DNA of 64,000 nt from 66-474 sp044464225. GTDB lineage: Bacteria; Pseudomonadota; Gammaproteobacteria; Xanthomonadales; Rhodanobacteraceae. Made by a program: the position numbers and the translations under genes. Of this stretch, positions 1 through 8,686 are shown one piece after another. Each line of letters begins with the position of its first letter. The first letter of the stretch is position 1. The notes below the pieces were generated by a model. It did no database searches, had not been told where the DNA came from, and worked only from the letters and a program-made list of their open reading frames with translations. Where the stretch lies: contig JBIQLN010000001.1 of assembly GCA_044464225.1 (NCBI GenBank), forward strand, positions 186,001 to 250,000. Reading direction: 5' to 3'.

Positions 1-330
1 ACCCAATTCAGCGAGGCCTTGTCCATCACGGACGGGCTCAAGCCAGACATCATTACCTACTACCATCAGACCAGCTCCTGCCCAAGCGCGGGCGAAGGCG
101 GCATCATTCAACCTGCCAGCTACGGGGGCAAGTACGTAGCCAGCGTCACGGTGGCGAGCGCAGGGGAAGGTTGCACCTTGACGGCACTGTTTCGCAGCAG
201 CACTGTCGCACCGGCGCTTCGTGGCAAGCAGGTTGTGCTGCGGCTCGAAAACCCTGCCGACATCGGCAACGCGTTGTGGATTTGCAGCAGCAATGTGCCG
301 GGAAAATACGTACCAGAGACGTGTCGTTGA
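1..330 (+). CDS. pilA: Type IV major pilin PilA, C-terminal part (5' end outside window)
   Basis: The reading frame is open from the first base of the window and begins mid-protein (TQFSEALSITDGLKP...), so the N-terminal leader, prepilin peptidase site and hydrophobic alpha-1 helix lie upstream. What remains is the globular pilin head, ending in the pattern seen in pilins: a Trp-x-Cys strand (LWICSSN), a KYVPETC segment, and a last Cys that would close the D-loop disulfide. Further cysteines lie in SSCPS and GEGCT. The protein would be the subunit of the type IV pilus, processed by PilD and assembled by PilB/PilC, all encoded downstream. The TTG at 19 is internal, not a start. Identification as pilin is firm; calling it the major pilin is inferred from its place in the pil locus. 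Confidence 0.85.
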   Translation, partial: TQFSEALSITDGLKPDIITYYHQTSSCPSAGEGGIIQPASYGGKYVASVTVASAGEGCTLTALFRSSTVAPALRGKQVVLRLENPADIGNALWICSSNVPGKYVPETCR

Positions 331-452
331 ACTGGCCTCGCGCGACTCGACCATGTGTTGGCAGGTCTTGACGACTGCCAAGCACCACAAGATCCCGGCG
401 CGGCGACGTTGTTCCGGCATACTGCGGCATCGGCATTGGGGCGCACTCACGC

Positions 453-2384
453 ATGTTGAGCAAATACCGCTGGGGAATCGGGCTGATCATCGTCCTCGCG
501 GTGTGTTGCTTGCTCTACTGGCCCTCGCTGCACGGCCCGTTCCTGTTCGATGATTTTCCGAATCTCTCGGCGCTGACCAGCATCGACCACGTTTCGAGCT
601 GGCGCGATCTCGGCATTTATCTATCGCAACCACGCGGGTTTCCCGGCCGACCGTTGTCGATGCTGTCGTTCCTGATGCAGAAGGCGGCCTGGCCGGACCA
701 TCCCTTCCCGTTCAAGCTGGTCAACCTGGGCATCCACCTGGCCTGCGGTTTGCTGGTGTACCGGTTGGTCCTGGTGGTGGCCCGCGCGTATCGCAGCGAT
801 GCGGAACCCTCGCGCGCGAAACTCGCGGCACTGCTTGCGACCGCCGCCTGGCTGCTGAATCCCATCCAGCTTTCGGGCGTCACCCTGGTGGTGCAGCGCA
901 TGACGCTGCTGATGGGGTTGTTCCTGCTGCTGGGCTTGCTGGCCTACCTGCACGGGTTGCTCCGCGACGACGCATTGTCCGCGCGCCGCGGCGCGTGGAT
1001 GCTGCTGGGCTTGTGGGTGTGCACGTGGCTCAGCTTCCTCAGCAAGGAAAACGGCATCCTGTTGCCGCTGTTCGCGCTGATACTGGACGCGACGGTCTTG
1101 CGCGCCCACGTGGCTCGATTGCCACGCGCCCTGTTGTGGTGGCGCCGCCTGCTGATCTGGCCCGTCGTGCTGTTCGTGTTCGCGTACCTGGTCCGCGCGG
1201 GCTGGATGCAATTCGGGCGCGATGTCGTGATCCGGGATTTCACGGAAGGCCAGCGCCTGCTCACCGAGCCGCGGGTGCTGTGGGATTACCTGGGGCGGAT
1301 ATTCCTGCCGCGCTTCGGCGTATACGGCTTGTATCACGACGGCTACACCATCTCGCGCACGCTGACCTCGCCGTGGACCACCCTGCCTGCCGTGCTGAGC
1401 GTGGTGATCGGCGGCGTGGGCGCGATCGTTTTTCGCAAGCGCTGGCCGCTGCTGTCGCTGGCCGTGCTGTGGTACCTGGGCGGGCAATTGATCGAAAGCA
1501 GCACGGTGATGCTGGAACTGTATTTCGAGCATCGCAATTACACGCCCAGCATAGGGTTGTTCATGGCCGCGTCGATCGCGCTTTGCGGTATCGGCACGTT
1601 CGAACGACGCCGGCTGGCTTTGATCGCAGGCGGCGCGTGGGTGGTGGCGTGCTGCATTGCCACCGGCCTGAGCGCGGCGGTGTACCAGTCCGAGGATCGA
1701 TTGGCGGTGGCGTGGGCGCACCAGCAACCGGACTCGATCCGGGCGCAGCTCATGCTGGCCAACCAGCTTTACCTGCACGGCAAAATCGACGCCGCGACGG
1801 ACGTGGTCGAAAGGGCCCAGCGGTTGCACCCGCGCAACACCGGCCTCGCCGAAGTACACCTTTACATGGATTGCCTCACCGGCAAGGCCACGCCTGCGGA
1901 CGTGGGCGCGCTTCGACGCCTGTTCACCGACGCCCCATACAGCGCGAGCGGCTGGAACAACATGAAGCAGTTGCGACTGATGGCGCAATCGGGCCGTTGT
2001 GCGGCGCTCGATCCCGACACGTGGAAGGCGCTGGTCCACACGTTGCTGTCGAACCCGGCTTACGCAGGTTACGACATTTCCGCAGGCTTCCTGCACTACC
2101 AGTTGAGCGAACTCGCGGTGGCGCAGGGTGATCTCGGAACCGCCATCACCGAGCTCAAGGCCGCGTACCGTCGCGACCCGGATGCGGAGATCCCGCGACT
2201 GGAAGCCAAATACCTCGCCAGCGCGGGCTTGTACGACGAAGCCATCAGGACGCTGCAGGATACCGATTATTCACGCTTGCCACGATTGCGGCGGTGGTTG
2301 GTCAATGACCGCGCGATCAACGCCGAAGACATCGAAATCCTGCGCAAGCAGAAGATCGAGCATTCGGCCCAAACACCACATTGA
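453..2384 (+). CDS. GT-C-like multi-spanning membrane protein with C-terminal TPR-like region; candidate pilin glycosyltransferase
   Basis: 643 residues. A first membrane helix (about 7-24) is followed at once by a PFLFDDFPN motif with acidic residues D33-D34. This is the extracytoplasmic Asp pair typical of GT-C glycosyltransferases such as TMTC and PMT proteins. Conserved TMTC-like stretches follow (PFKLVNLGIHL, NPIQLSGVTLVVQRM, SKENGILLPL), with about ten hydrophobic helices to roughly residue 420. The last 200 residues are soluble and look like TPR helices (for example around PDSIRAQLMLANQLYLHGK). GT-C enzymes use lipid-linked sugars on the outer face of the membrane. The gene directly follows pilA, where pilin glycosyltransferases (PilO/TfpO, TfpW) sit in Pseudomonas. 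The acceptor is therefore inferred to be pilin, but the sequence does not prove it. It is a paralogue of the next gene. Confidence 0.7.
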   Translation: MLSKYRWGIGLIIVLAVCCLLYWPSLHGPFLFDDFPNLSALTSIDHVSSWRDLGIYLSQPRGFPGRPLSMLSFLMQKAAWPDHPFPFKLVNLGIHLACGLLVYRLVLVVARAYRSDAEPSRAKLAALLATAAWLLNPIQLSGVTLVVQRMTLLMGLFLLLGLLAYLHGLLRDDALSARRGAWMLLGLWVCTWLSFLSKENGILLPLFALILDATVLRAHVARLPRALLWWRRLLIWPVVLFVFAYLVRAGWMQFGRDVVIRDFTEGQRLLTEPRVLWDYLGRIFLPRFGVYGLYHDGYTISRTLTSPWTTLPAVLSVVIGGVGAIVFRKRWPLLSLAVLWYLGGQLIESSTVMLELYFEHRNYTPSIGLFMAASIALCGIGTFERRRLALIAGGAWVVACCIATGLSAAVYQSEDRLAVAWAHQQPDSIRAQLMLANQLYLHGKIDAATDVVERAQRLHPRNTGLAEVHLYMDCLTGKATPADVGALRRLFTDAPYSASGWNNMKQLRLMAQSGRCAALDPDTWKALVHTLLSNPAYAGYDISAGFLHYQLSELAVAQGDLGTAITELKAAYRRDPDAEIPRLEAKYLASAGLYDEAIRTLQDTDYSRLPRLRRWLVNDRAINAEDIEILRKQKIEHSAQTPH

Positions 2385-2497
2385 CCGTTCCCGCTTGATC
2401 GCGGAATGACGCATGCCGCGCTCGCGGTTCCCGAGCGGGAATTCCCTCTGAGTGGTTTCTGTACCATGCGCGGATTCACGCTCGAGGAACGCCGCAC

Positions 2498-4555
2498 GTG
2501 CAGCCGTTGAATCCGCGCTTCCGCAAATGGCTCCCATGGCTGCTGCTGGCCGCGGCGGTGGCGATCACCGCCGGGGTGTATTGGCCTGGCGTGACCGGTG
2601 GTTGGGTGTTCGACGATTACCCGAACATCGTCAGCAACGCCGCCATCCACATTGCGCCGGGCCGCTCCACGTTGGCGGCCTGGGTGAACGCGGCGGTTTC
2701 GTCGCCGGCGAGTTTCCTGCATCGCCCCCTCGCCTCCATCACGTTTGCGCTGAACTGGATGGCCGGCGGCGGCGATCCGTGGCCGTTCAAGATCACCAAT
2801 ATCGCCATCCACCTGATCAACGGCGTGCTGGTGTTTTGCATGCTGAGGGCGCTGTTGCGGCTGGTGGGATGGCGCGCAACCCATGTTGCTCCTCATCGGG
2901 AGGAGGCTTCCTGGCCAAACGTCGACGATGCCGCCGCGACGCGCCTGGCACTGTTCGTCAGCGCCGCGTGGATGTTGCTGCCGATCAACCTGATGGCGGT
3001 GCTGTATGTGGTGCAGCGGATGGAGAGCCTGTGCCAGGTATTCGTACTGGCCGGACTTTGGGCGTACCTGCACGGCCGCTGGATGATGCTGTCGGCCGAA
3101 AATGCCCGGCGCGAGCGGCGGGGATTCGCGCTCGCGGTTTGCGGCGTCGTTTTCGGAACCGTGCTGGGATTGACGTCGAAGGAAACCGCAGTGTTGCTGC
3201 CGGTGTTCGCGTTTCTCGCGGAATGGATCGTGCTGCGGTTCCAGGGACGCGTCGTGATGGCGGCAGGGACCGGCGTGGATCCGGGCGGGCCTCGCCCCGC
3301 CGGAGCGGGAAAGGTCCGCACGGACAAGCGGCTGTGGGCGTTTTTCACGGTCACTTTGTTCATTCCGGCAATCCTCGGATCTGCCTGGCTGCTGCGGGGC
3401 GTCCTTCGTCCCGGCGCGCTGGCGAGCCGCGACTTCACGCTCGGGCAGCGGCTGTTGACCGAACCGCGGGTGCTGGTGGATTACCTGCACTGGACGCTTT
3501 TTCCGGACCCGATGGTCCTGAGCCTTTATCACGACGAGATCGTGATATCGACGGGAATCCTGGCGCCCTGGACGACACTCGGCGCGATGCTGCTGCTGGC
3601 CGCGCTGATCGCCGTCGCCATCTGGCTTCGCAACCGCCGGCCGCTGGTCGCGTTGGGGATTGGCTGGTTCTTCGCCGCGCAGCTGCTCACCGCAACGATC
3701 ATTCCACTGGAACTCGTCTACGAGCAGCGCATGTACTTCGCTTCGATCGGGGTGCTGCTGGCCGCGGGGGCGCTCCTGCTCGGGTTGCGCTGGAAGATCG
3801 GGTGGTGGCTCTTGCGCGGCTTCGTGGTTTTCGCGGCACTGCTGTGGTTCGCGGTGGCCACCAATTTGCGCGCGCAGGAATGGTCGAATCCGTTGCGCCT
3901 CGCGATCGCCGAGGCCAACCGTCACCCTGCGTCGGCGCGCGCGGTGTACGAGGCCGGGCGCCTGCTGCTGATCGCATCCCGTTACGAGCCCGGCGAAATG
4001 TTGCAGGAATCCCGGAAATACCTGAGCCAGGCAGCCGCGATTCCCGGATCGTCAGCCCTGGCGGACCAGGCCCTGATCATGATCGTGGACCACCACCGAG
4101 AAGGGGCCGACGATGCATACTGGGATTCTATGGTGCACAAGCTGCGTTCCCAGCCCACCCGGCAGGAAGACATCTCCGCGCTGATTTCGCTGACCAACTG
4201 CCACGGTGCAGGCATCTGCGATTTCGACGCCGCCCAACTGCAGCGCGCGTATGAAGCCGCGCTGTCGCGCCCGCACCCGATCGCACGCTTGAACGGCGCC
4301 TATGCCGATTTCCAGCGCGACATCATGCACAACGACAAGCTTGCGGAGGTGTATCTCGCGCGGGCCGTCGCGTCCGATCCGAACGAGTCGGCCTACCGCA
4401 TCGACCTGGCCACGCTGTATGCGCGAAACGGCCAGACGGAAAAGGCACAGGAACAGATCGCCGCGTTGCGGCGCATGAACCTTGCCGGCCGGCTCGATGG
4501 GCAAATCGCCGCACTGGAACGGCTGGTGGAACGGGACCGCGCAATTTCTCAGTGA
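2498..4555 (+). CDS. Second GT-C-like membrane protein with TPR-like C-terminus (paralogue of the gene at 453-2384)
   Basis: 685 residues from a GTG start with a GAGGAA ribosome-binding site about nine bases upstream. The architecture matches the preceding gene: one helix, then WVFDDYPNI with D39-D40, then PFKITNIAIHLINGVLV, LPINLMAVLYVVQRM and SKETAVLLPV, about ten membrane helices, and a soluble helical C-terminus (about 470-685) with TPR-like repeats. Shared segments such as FTLGQRLLTEPRVL (FTEGQRLLTEPRVL in the neighbour) show that the two arose by duplication. They have diverged a great deal, so two different donors or acceptors are plausible. An outer-face glycosyltransferase role is inferred from the GT-C fold signature and the place after pilA. 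Confidence 0.7.
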   Translation: MQPLNPRFRKWLPWLLLAAAVAITAGVYWPGVTGGWVFDDYPNIVSNAAIHIAPGRSTLAAWVNAAVSSPASFLHRPLASITFALNWMAGGGDPWPFKITNIAIHLINGVLVFCMLRALLRLVGWRATHVAPHREEASWPNVDDAAATRLALFVSAAWMLLPINLMAVLYVVQRMESLCQVFVLAGLWAYLHGRWMMLSAENARRERRGFALAVCGVVFGTVLGLTSKETAVLLPVFAFLAEWIVLRFQGRVVMAAGTGVDPGGPRPAGAGKVRTDKRLWAFFTVTLFIPAILGSAWLLRGVLRPGALASRDFTLGQRLLTEPRVLVDYLHWTLFPDPMVLSLYHDEIVISTGILAPWTTLGAMLLLAALIAVAIWLRNRRPLVALGIGWFFAAQLLTATIIPLELVYEQRMYFASIGVLLAAGALLLGLRWKIGWWLLRGFVVFAALLWFAVATNLRAQEWSNPLRLAIAEANRHPASARAVYEAGRLLLIASRYEPGEMLQESRKYLSQAAAIPGSSALADQALIMIVDHHREGADDAYWDSMVHKLRSQPTRQEDISALISLTNCHGAGICDFDAAQLQRAYEAALSRPHPIARLNGAYADFQRDIMHNDKLAEVYLARAVASDPNESAYRIDLATLYARNGQTEKAQEQIAALRRMNLAGRLDGQIAALERLVERDRAISQ

Positions 4556-4578
4556 CGGGAACGCAGATCGAACACACC

Positions 4579-5772
4579 ATGAACGCGTCCACCCCGGAGC
4601 AACCTTTCCTGATCTTCGGCTCGCCGCTGATCGAGCAAGCCGAAATCGATGAAGTTGTTGCCTGCATGGAATCCGCGTGGCTGGGCACCGGTCCGCGCGT
4701 CGCACGATTCGAAAACGACTTTGCCCGTTACCAGGGCTTGCAGTCCTCGCAAGTTGCGGCGGTGAACTCCTGCACCGCCGCCCTGCACGTCAGCATGGTG
4801 GCAGCGGGGCTGGAGCCGGGCGCGGAAGTCATCACCACGCCCATGACATTCTGCGCATCGGTGAACGCGATCATCCATGCGGGGCTGGCGCCGGTGCTGG
4901 CGGACGTGGACCCGGCCACGCAATGCATCGACCCCGGCGCCATCGAAGCCGCCATTACGCCGCGTACGCGCGCGATCCTGCCGGTGCACTTCGCCGGCCG
5001 ACCATGCGAAATGGACGCGATCATGGCCATTGCCGGCAAGCACCATCTGATGGTGATCGAGGATTGCGCCCACGCCATCGAAACCACCTACCGCGGCCGC
5101 AAGGCGGGCACGTTCGGCGACTTCGGTTGCTTCAGTTTCTACGCCACCAAGAACGTTGTCACCGGTGAAGGCGGCATGATCACCGGGCGCGACGAGGCGC
5201 ATATCGCACGTGCCAAGGTGCTGGCGCTGCACGGCATGAGCAAGGATGCCTGGCACCGCTTCGGCGACCGGGGCTACAGGCACTACCAGGTAGTCGAGGC
5301 CGGCTTCAAGTACAACATGATGGATCTGCAGGCCGCGATCGGCATGCACCAGCTTGCGCGCGTCGACCGCAACCGGGAGCGCCGCGAGGCCATCTGGAAC
5401 CGCTACATGGAAGCACTGGCAGGGTTGCCCGTCGGCCTGCCCGCGCAACCTGCGCCCGACACGAAGCACGCGTACCACCTGTTCACCATCCTGGTGGACG
5501 AAGCACGCTGCGGCATCTCGCGCGATGCCTTCCTCGACGCCATGAATGCGCAACGGATCGGCACCGGCGTGCATTACCTTGCCGTACCGGAACACCCGTA
5601 CTACCGGCAGCGTTTCGGCTGGCAACCCGAACAATGGCCGAACGCGATGCGGATCGGTCGCCAGACCGTCAGCCTGCCGCTGTCGCCCAAGCTGACCGAT
5701 GCCGACGTGGAACGCGTAATCGGTGCGGTCGGTGCGATCCTGGCCCACAAATCTGGCCACGGTTTGCGCTAG
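4579..5772 (+). CDS. DegT/DnrJ/EryC1/StrS-family sugar aminotransferase (first copy)
   Basis: About 397 residues. This is a PLP-dependent fold-type I enzyme that aminates nucleotide-linked keto-sugars. The cofactor lysine is in SFYATKNVVTGEGG, the Asp that contacts the pyridine nitrogen is in VIEDCAHA, and the substrate loop HFAGRPCEM is typical of the ArnB/PseC branch. An alternative GTG at 4552 overlaps the previous stop (GTGA). I prefer the ATG at 4579 because family homology begins soon after it, though no strong ribosome-binding site decides the point. It sits in tandem with a second, divergent DegT enzyme, so the glycan probably carries one or two amino-deoxy sugars. No 4,6-dehydratase that would make the keto precursor lies in the window. 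Confidence 0.88.
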   Translation: MNASTPEQPFLIFGSPLIEQAEIDEVVACMESAWLGTGPRVARFENDFARYQGLQSSQVAAVNSCTAALHVSMVAAGLEPGAEVITTPMTFCASVNAIIHAGLAPVLADVDPATQCIDPGAIEAAITPRTRAILPVHFAGRPCEMDAIMAIAGKHHLMVIEDCAHAIETTYRGRKAGTFGDFGCFSFYATKNVVTGEGGMITGRDEAHIARAKVLALHGMSKDAWHRFGDRGYRHYQVVEAGFKYNMMDLQAAIGMHQLARVDRNRERREAIWNRYMEALAGLPVGLPAQPAPDTKHAYHLFTILVDEARCGISRDAFLDAMNAQRIGTGVHYLAVPEHPYYRQRFGWQPEQWPNAMRIGRQTVSLPLSPKLTDADVERVIGAVGAILAHKSGHGLR

Positions 5773-5808
5773 GCTTGATGCACCGGGGAACCCAATACTG
5801 CCACTTCA

Positions 5809-6990
5809 ATGCCGCCGAGAACCATCCGCAGCAAGGCCGATCTCGCCATCAACGGCGCCGTGCCGGCGTTTACCGAACCGCTGCACGTGGGCCGGCCCAA
5901 CATCGTCAATCGCGAAGGTTTCCTGCAGCGCGTCGGCCAGGTCCTCGACAGCCAGTGGCTGACCAACAACGGGCCGGTGGTGCAAGAGTTCGAGCGCCGG
6001 ATCGCTGCATACCTCGGCGTGAAACATTGCGTGGCGATGTGCAACGGCACCATCGCGCTGGAAATCGCGATCCGCGCCCTCGGCATGGAAGGCGAAGTGA
6101 TCGTTCCGTCATGGACCTTCGTCGCCACCGCGCATTCGCTTTACTGGCAGGGCATCACGCCGGTGTTCGCGGACATCGACCCCGCCTCCCACAACCTCGA
6201 TCCGGATGCCGTACGGCGGATGATCACGCCGCGCACCACCGGCATCATCGGCGTGCACCTGTGGGGACGGGCCGCACCCGTCGACGAATTGCAGGCGATC
6301 GCCGATGAACACGGCTTGAAATTGATGTTCGATGCCGCACACGCCTTCGGCAGCACGTACAAGGGCAAGAGCATCGGGCGTTTCGGCGCATGCGAAGTCC
6401 TGAGCTTCCATGCGACGAAGGCCTTCAACACCATGGAAGGCGGCGCGGTCGTCACCAATGACGACGCATTGGCCGAAAAGATGCGATTGATGCGCAATTT
6501 CGGTTTCAAGGGCTACGACAACGTCATCCACCCGGGCACCAACGGCAAGATGATCGAAGTGTGCGCCGCGATGGGCTTGGCCAACCTCGACAGCTTCGAC
6601 GAGGTCATCGCCGTCAACCGTCGCAACCATGCAGCATACAAACAGGCGCTTGCGGACATCCCGGGGATTTCAGTGCTGGACTACGACCCCGCCGAACGCA
6701 ACAGTCATCACTATGTCGTGATCGAAGTCGGCGACGATTGCGCTGCATCGCGCGACGACCTCATCGCCGCGCTGCACGCGGAAAACATCCTGGCACGCAA
6801 GTATTTCTGGCCCGGTTGTCACATGATGCAGCCCTACCGCGATCTCTTTCCGCACGCGGGCTTGATGCTGCCGCACACGCGCGAGGTCGCGGACAGGGTG
6901 GTCGTGCTGCCAACCGGAATCACATTCCCTGACAGCGCCGTCGAAATCATTGCTGCGCTTTGCCGGATCATGGGGAACGACAACGCATGA
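5809..6990 (+). CDS. DegT/DnrJ/EryC1/StrS-family sugar aminotransferase (second copy)
   Basis: 393 residues. The PLP lysine lies in SFHATKAFNTMEGGAV and the pyridine-contacting Asp in LMFDAAHAFGS. The N-terminal half carries the LTNNGPVVQEFE and CNGTIALEIAIRAL motifs of the family. The VHLWGRAAPVDEL loop resembles RffA/VioA/DesV-type enzymes that aminate dTDP-4-keto-6-deoxyhexoses, but the exact substrate cannot be read from sequence. It is clearly not a recent copy of the preceding enzyme. Its stop overlaps the ATG of the wbqC-like gene (ATGA), so the two are probably translated together. Role: synthesis of an amino-deoxy sugar for the surface glycan of this locus. Confidence 0.88.
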   Translation: MPPRTIRSKADLAINGAVPAFTEPLHVGRPNIVNREGFLQRVGQVLDSQWLTNNGPVVQEFERRIAAYLGVKHCVAMCNGTIALEIAIRALGMEGEVIVPSWTFVATAHSLYWQGITPVFADIDPASHNLDPDAVRRMITPRTTGIIGVHLWGRAAPVDELQAIADEHGLKLMFDAAHAFGSTYKGKSIGRFGACEVLSFHATKAFNTMEGGAVVTNDDALAEKMRLMRNFGFKGYDNVIHPGTNGKMIEVCAAMGLANLDSFDEVIAVNRRNHAAYKQALADIPGISVLDYDPAERNSHHYVVIEVGDDCAASRDDLIAALHAENILARKYFWPGCHMMQPYRDLFPHAGLMLPHTREVADRVVVLPTGITFPDSAVEIIAALCRIMGNDNA

Positions 6991-7706
6991 TTGCGGCGAT
7001 CATGCAGCCCTACTTCTTCCCTTATATCGGTTATTTTCAACTGATGCACGCGGCTGACGTGTTTATCTTCCACGACGATGCACAATATATAAAAGGAGGA
7101 TGGGTAAATCGAAATAGGATCCTCGTGGACAATCATATCAACTGGTTAACACTTCCAATTAAGAGTGATAGCAATTTTCTTCCGATTAACCAACGCCACT
7201 TCTTGAACGAACCAAGTATCATAGATAAAACAAAGCGTCGCCTTGTTGCAGCCTATGCCAAGACACCAGCTTTCACAGATTCCTCAGCGACAATTTTTGA
7301 CTTGCTCGCTTTCGCTGATAGCAACGTCGCTGCGTTCAATTGCCACGCATTGGTGACAATCGCCACTAAGCTACGCTTGAGGTGTGAGTTCGCCAGATCT
7401 TCCACACTCGCGGGTCTAGGAGCACTGAAGGGCCAAGACAAAGTCATTGCATTGTGCAAAAAGTTCGAAGCGGATCACTATATCAATCCCATAGGAGGGG
7501 TTGACCTGTACGATCCAGTAGCGTTTTCTGACGCAGGTATTACCCTGTCTTTTTTGCAAACTGCCGCACCACCAACGCCTACTGACGCAGGGCCACAACA
7601 TCTTTCCGCGATCGATGGCTTAATGAATCGCCATTTCGACGGGTACGCCGATTTACTACCTCGATACACACTTCTCAGAAAGAGTGATGTACAGGTACGA
7701 TCATGA
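6987..7706 (+). CDS. WbqC-family protein
   Basis: 239 residues. The N-terminus MIAAIMQPYFFPYIGYFQL, followed by FIFHDDAQYIKGGWVNRNRI, is diagnostic of the WbqC-like family, which is found in O-antigen and other polysaccharide clusters. The biochemical role of the family is not settled to my knowledge, so none is assigned. I start the gene at the ATG at 6987, which overlaps the aminotransferase stop, not at the upstream ATG at 6960. The DNA is visibly AT-richer than its neighbours (for example TATATAAAAGGAGG near 7086), which points to separate acquisition. Its stop overlaps the next start (ATGA), so it is co-translated with the sulfotransferase. Confidence 0.85.
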   Translation: MIAAIMQPYFFPYIGYFQLMHAADVFIFHDDAQYIKGGWVNRNRILVDNHINWLTLPIKSDSNFLPINQRHFLNEPSIIDKTKRRLVAAYAKTPAFTDSSATIFDLLAFADSNVAAFNCHALVTIATKLRLRCEFARSSTLAGLGALKGQDKVIALCKKFEADHYINPIGGVDLYDPVAFSDAGITLSFLQTAAPPTPTDAGPQHLSAIDGLMNRHFDGYADLLPRYTLLRKSDVQVRS

Positions 7707-8545
7707 GCGTATCGGAGATAAAATGCATTGTTGGCGTGCACGGGGCACCTCGCTCGGGAACTAGCTGGCTCGGACAGCTATTCAACAGCAGCGAGCATGT
7801 AGCTTATCGTTATCAGCCCATGTTCTCGCACGCGTTCAAGAATCGCTTAAACTTCACGTCAACTGAATCCGACATTTCAAATTTTTTTTCCGATTTGCTT
7901 AGCACCGAGGATGATTTCGTCCTGCAGCGTGGTAGCTCCAGTCTCTCCGGCTACGAAATCGCTTTCCCGAAGAAGGACTTCACTCATCTCGTCTACAAGG
8001 AGGTCCGCTATCATCAGCTGATCGCACACCTTCTTCGCCTTGAACCAACGTATTGCGCCATTGGATTGATTCGAAACCCTTGTGCCGTCCTCCATTCATG
8101 GACCAAAGCTCCGCGAGAATACGACCCAACGTGGCACCTTGTTGACGAATGGCGGCGAGCCCCCCGCAAGAACGAGGGCCATCCGGAGAACTGGTACGGC
8201 TTCGAGCGCTGGAAGGAGCTCGCGTTGTTATTTCATCGCCTGAAGGAACAGTATCCGAATCGTTTTCACATTATCCGCTACGAGAACCTGGTTGCGGCTC
8301 CGCAGCGTACTCTTCGCATGCTGTACGACGTGTCCGGTCTCCCTTGGACGACCCAGACCCGAGAGTTTCTGTTGCGTACGCGAACACGCAATGATGGATC
8401 CCCCTATGGGGTGTTCAGAGAGTCCCTTGGGGGTGAAGACCCTTGGCGTGGATCGTTGGATAAAAATATTGTTGCGGCAATAGAGAGCGAATTGAGCGAT
8501 GGCGCGCTGAACGAGTACCTTCAACCTTCCCTACTCAAATCATAA
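7703..8545 (+). CDS. Sulfotransferase-family protein (PAPS-dependent)
   Basis: 280 residues. The 5'-phosphosulfate-binding loop is GAPRSGTSW (about residues 14-22). A LIRNPCAVLHSW segment and a later HIIRYENLVAAPQRTLRML segment match the 3'-phosphate-binding and core regions of the bacterial sulfotransferase family. Known members move sulfate from PAPS to a sugar hydroxyl or other small acceptor in the cytoplasm. The start overlaps the wbqC-like stop. Base composition is lower in GC than the flanking genes, as in wbqC. In context the likely acceptor is a sugar of the locus glycan, which would be unusual for a type IV pilin glycan. The acceptor itself is an inference. Confidence 0.82.
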   Translation: MSVSEIKCIVGVHGAPRSGTSWLGQLFNSSEHVAYRYQPMFSHAFKNRLNFTSTESDISNFFSDLLSTEDDFVLQRGSSSLSGYEIAFPKKDFTHLVYKEVRYHQLIAHLLRLEPTYCAIGLIRNPCAVLHSWTKAPREYDPTWHLVDEWRRAPRKNEGHPENWYGFERWKELALLFHRLKEQYPNRFHIIRYENLVAAPQRTLRMLYDVSGLPWTTQTREFLLRTRTRNDGSPYGVFRESLGGEDPWRGSLDKNIVAAIESELSDGALNEYLQPSLLKS

Positions 8546-8621
8546 ACATGCCGGGACGAATCATGCTCGAATCCGTTGTGAGCTAGCGACATGATTTTGG
8601 ATTTGAACAAGATTGCTGACC

Positions 8622-8639
8622 TGGAATTCCTGAATTCCA
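8622..8639. repeat. Perfect palindrome TGGAATTC-CT-GAATTCCA
   Basis: Two perfectly complementary 8-base arms separated by two bases lie in the 141-bp gap between the sulfotransferase and flippase genes, at the end of the AT-richer segment. No T-run follows, so a classic terminator is unlikely. It could be a protein-binding site or a leftover boundary of transferred DNA. I see nothing else of note in the gap. Confidence 0.5.
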
Positions 8640-8686
8640 ACCTGGTTTGATGGAATTTTTGCCTTGATTTCCCGAGTCGCCCTGCG

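Noticed and set aside
19..330. A complete 103-residue gene starting at TTG 19
   Set aside because: The frame is open to base 1 and the sequence is the C-terminal part of a pilin whose start lies outside the window.
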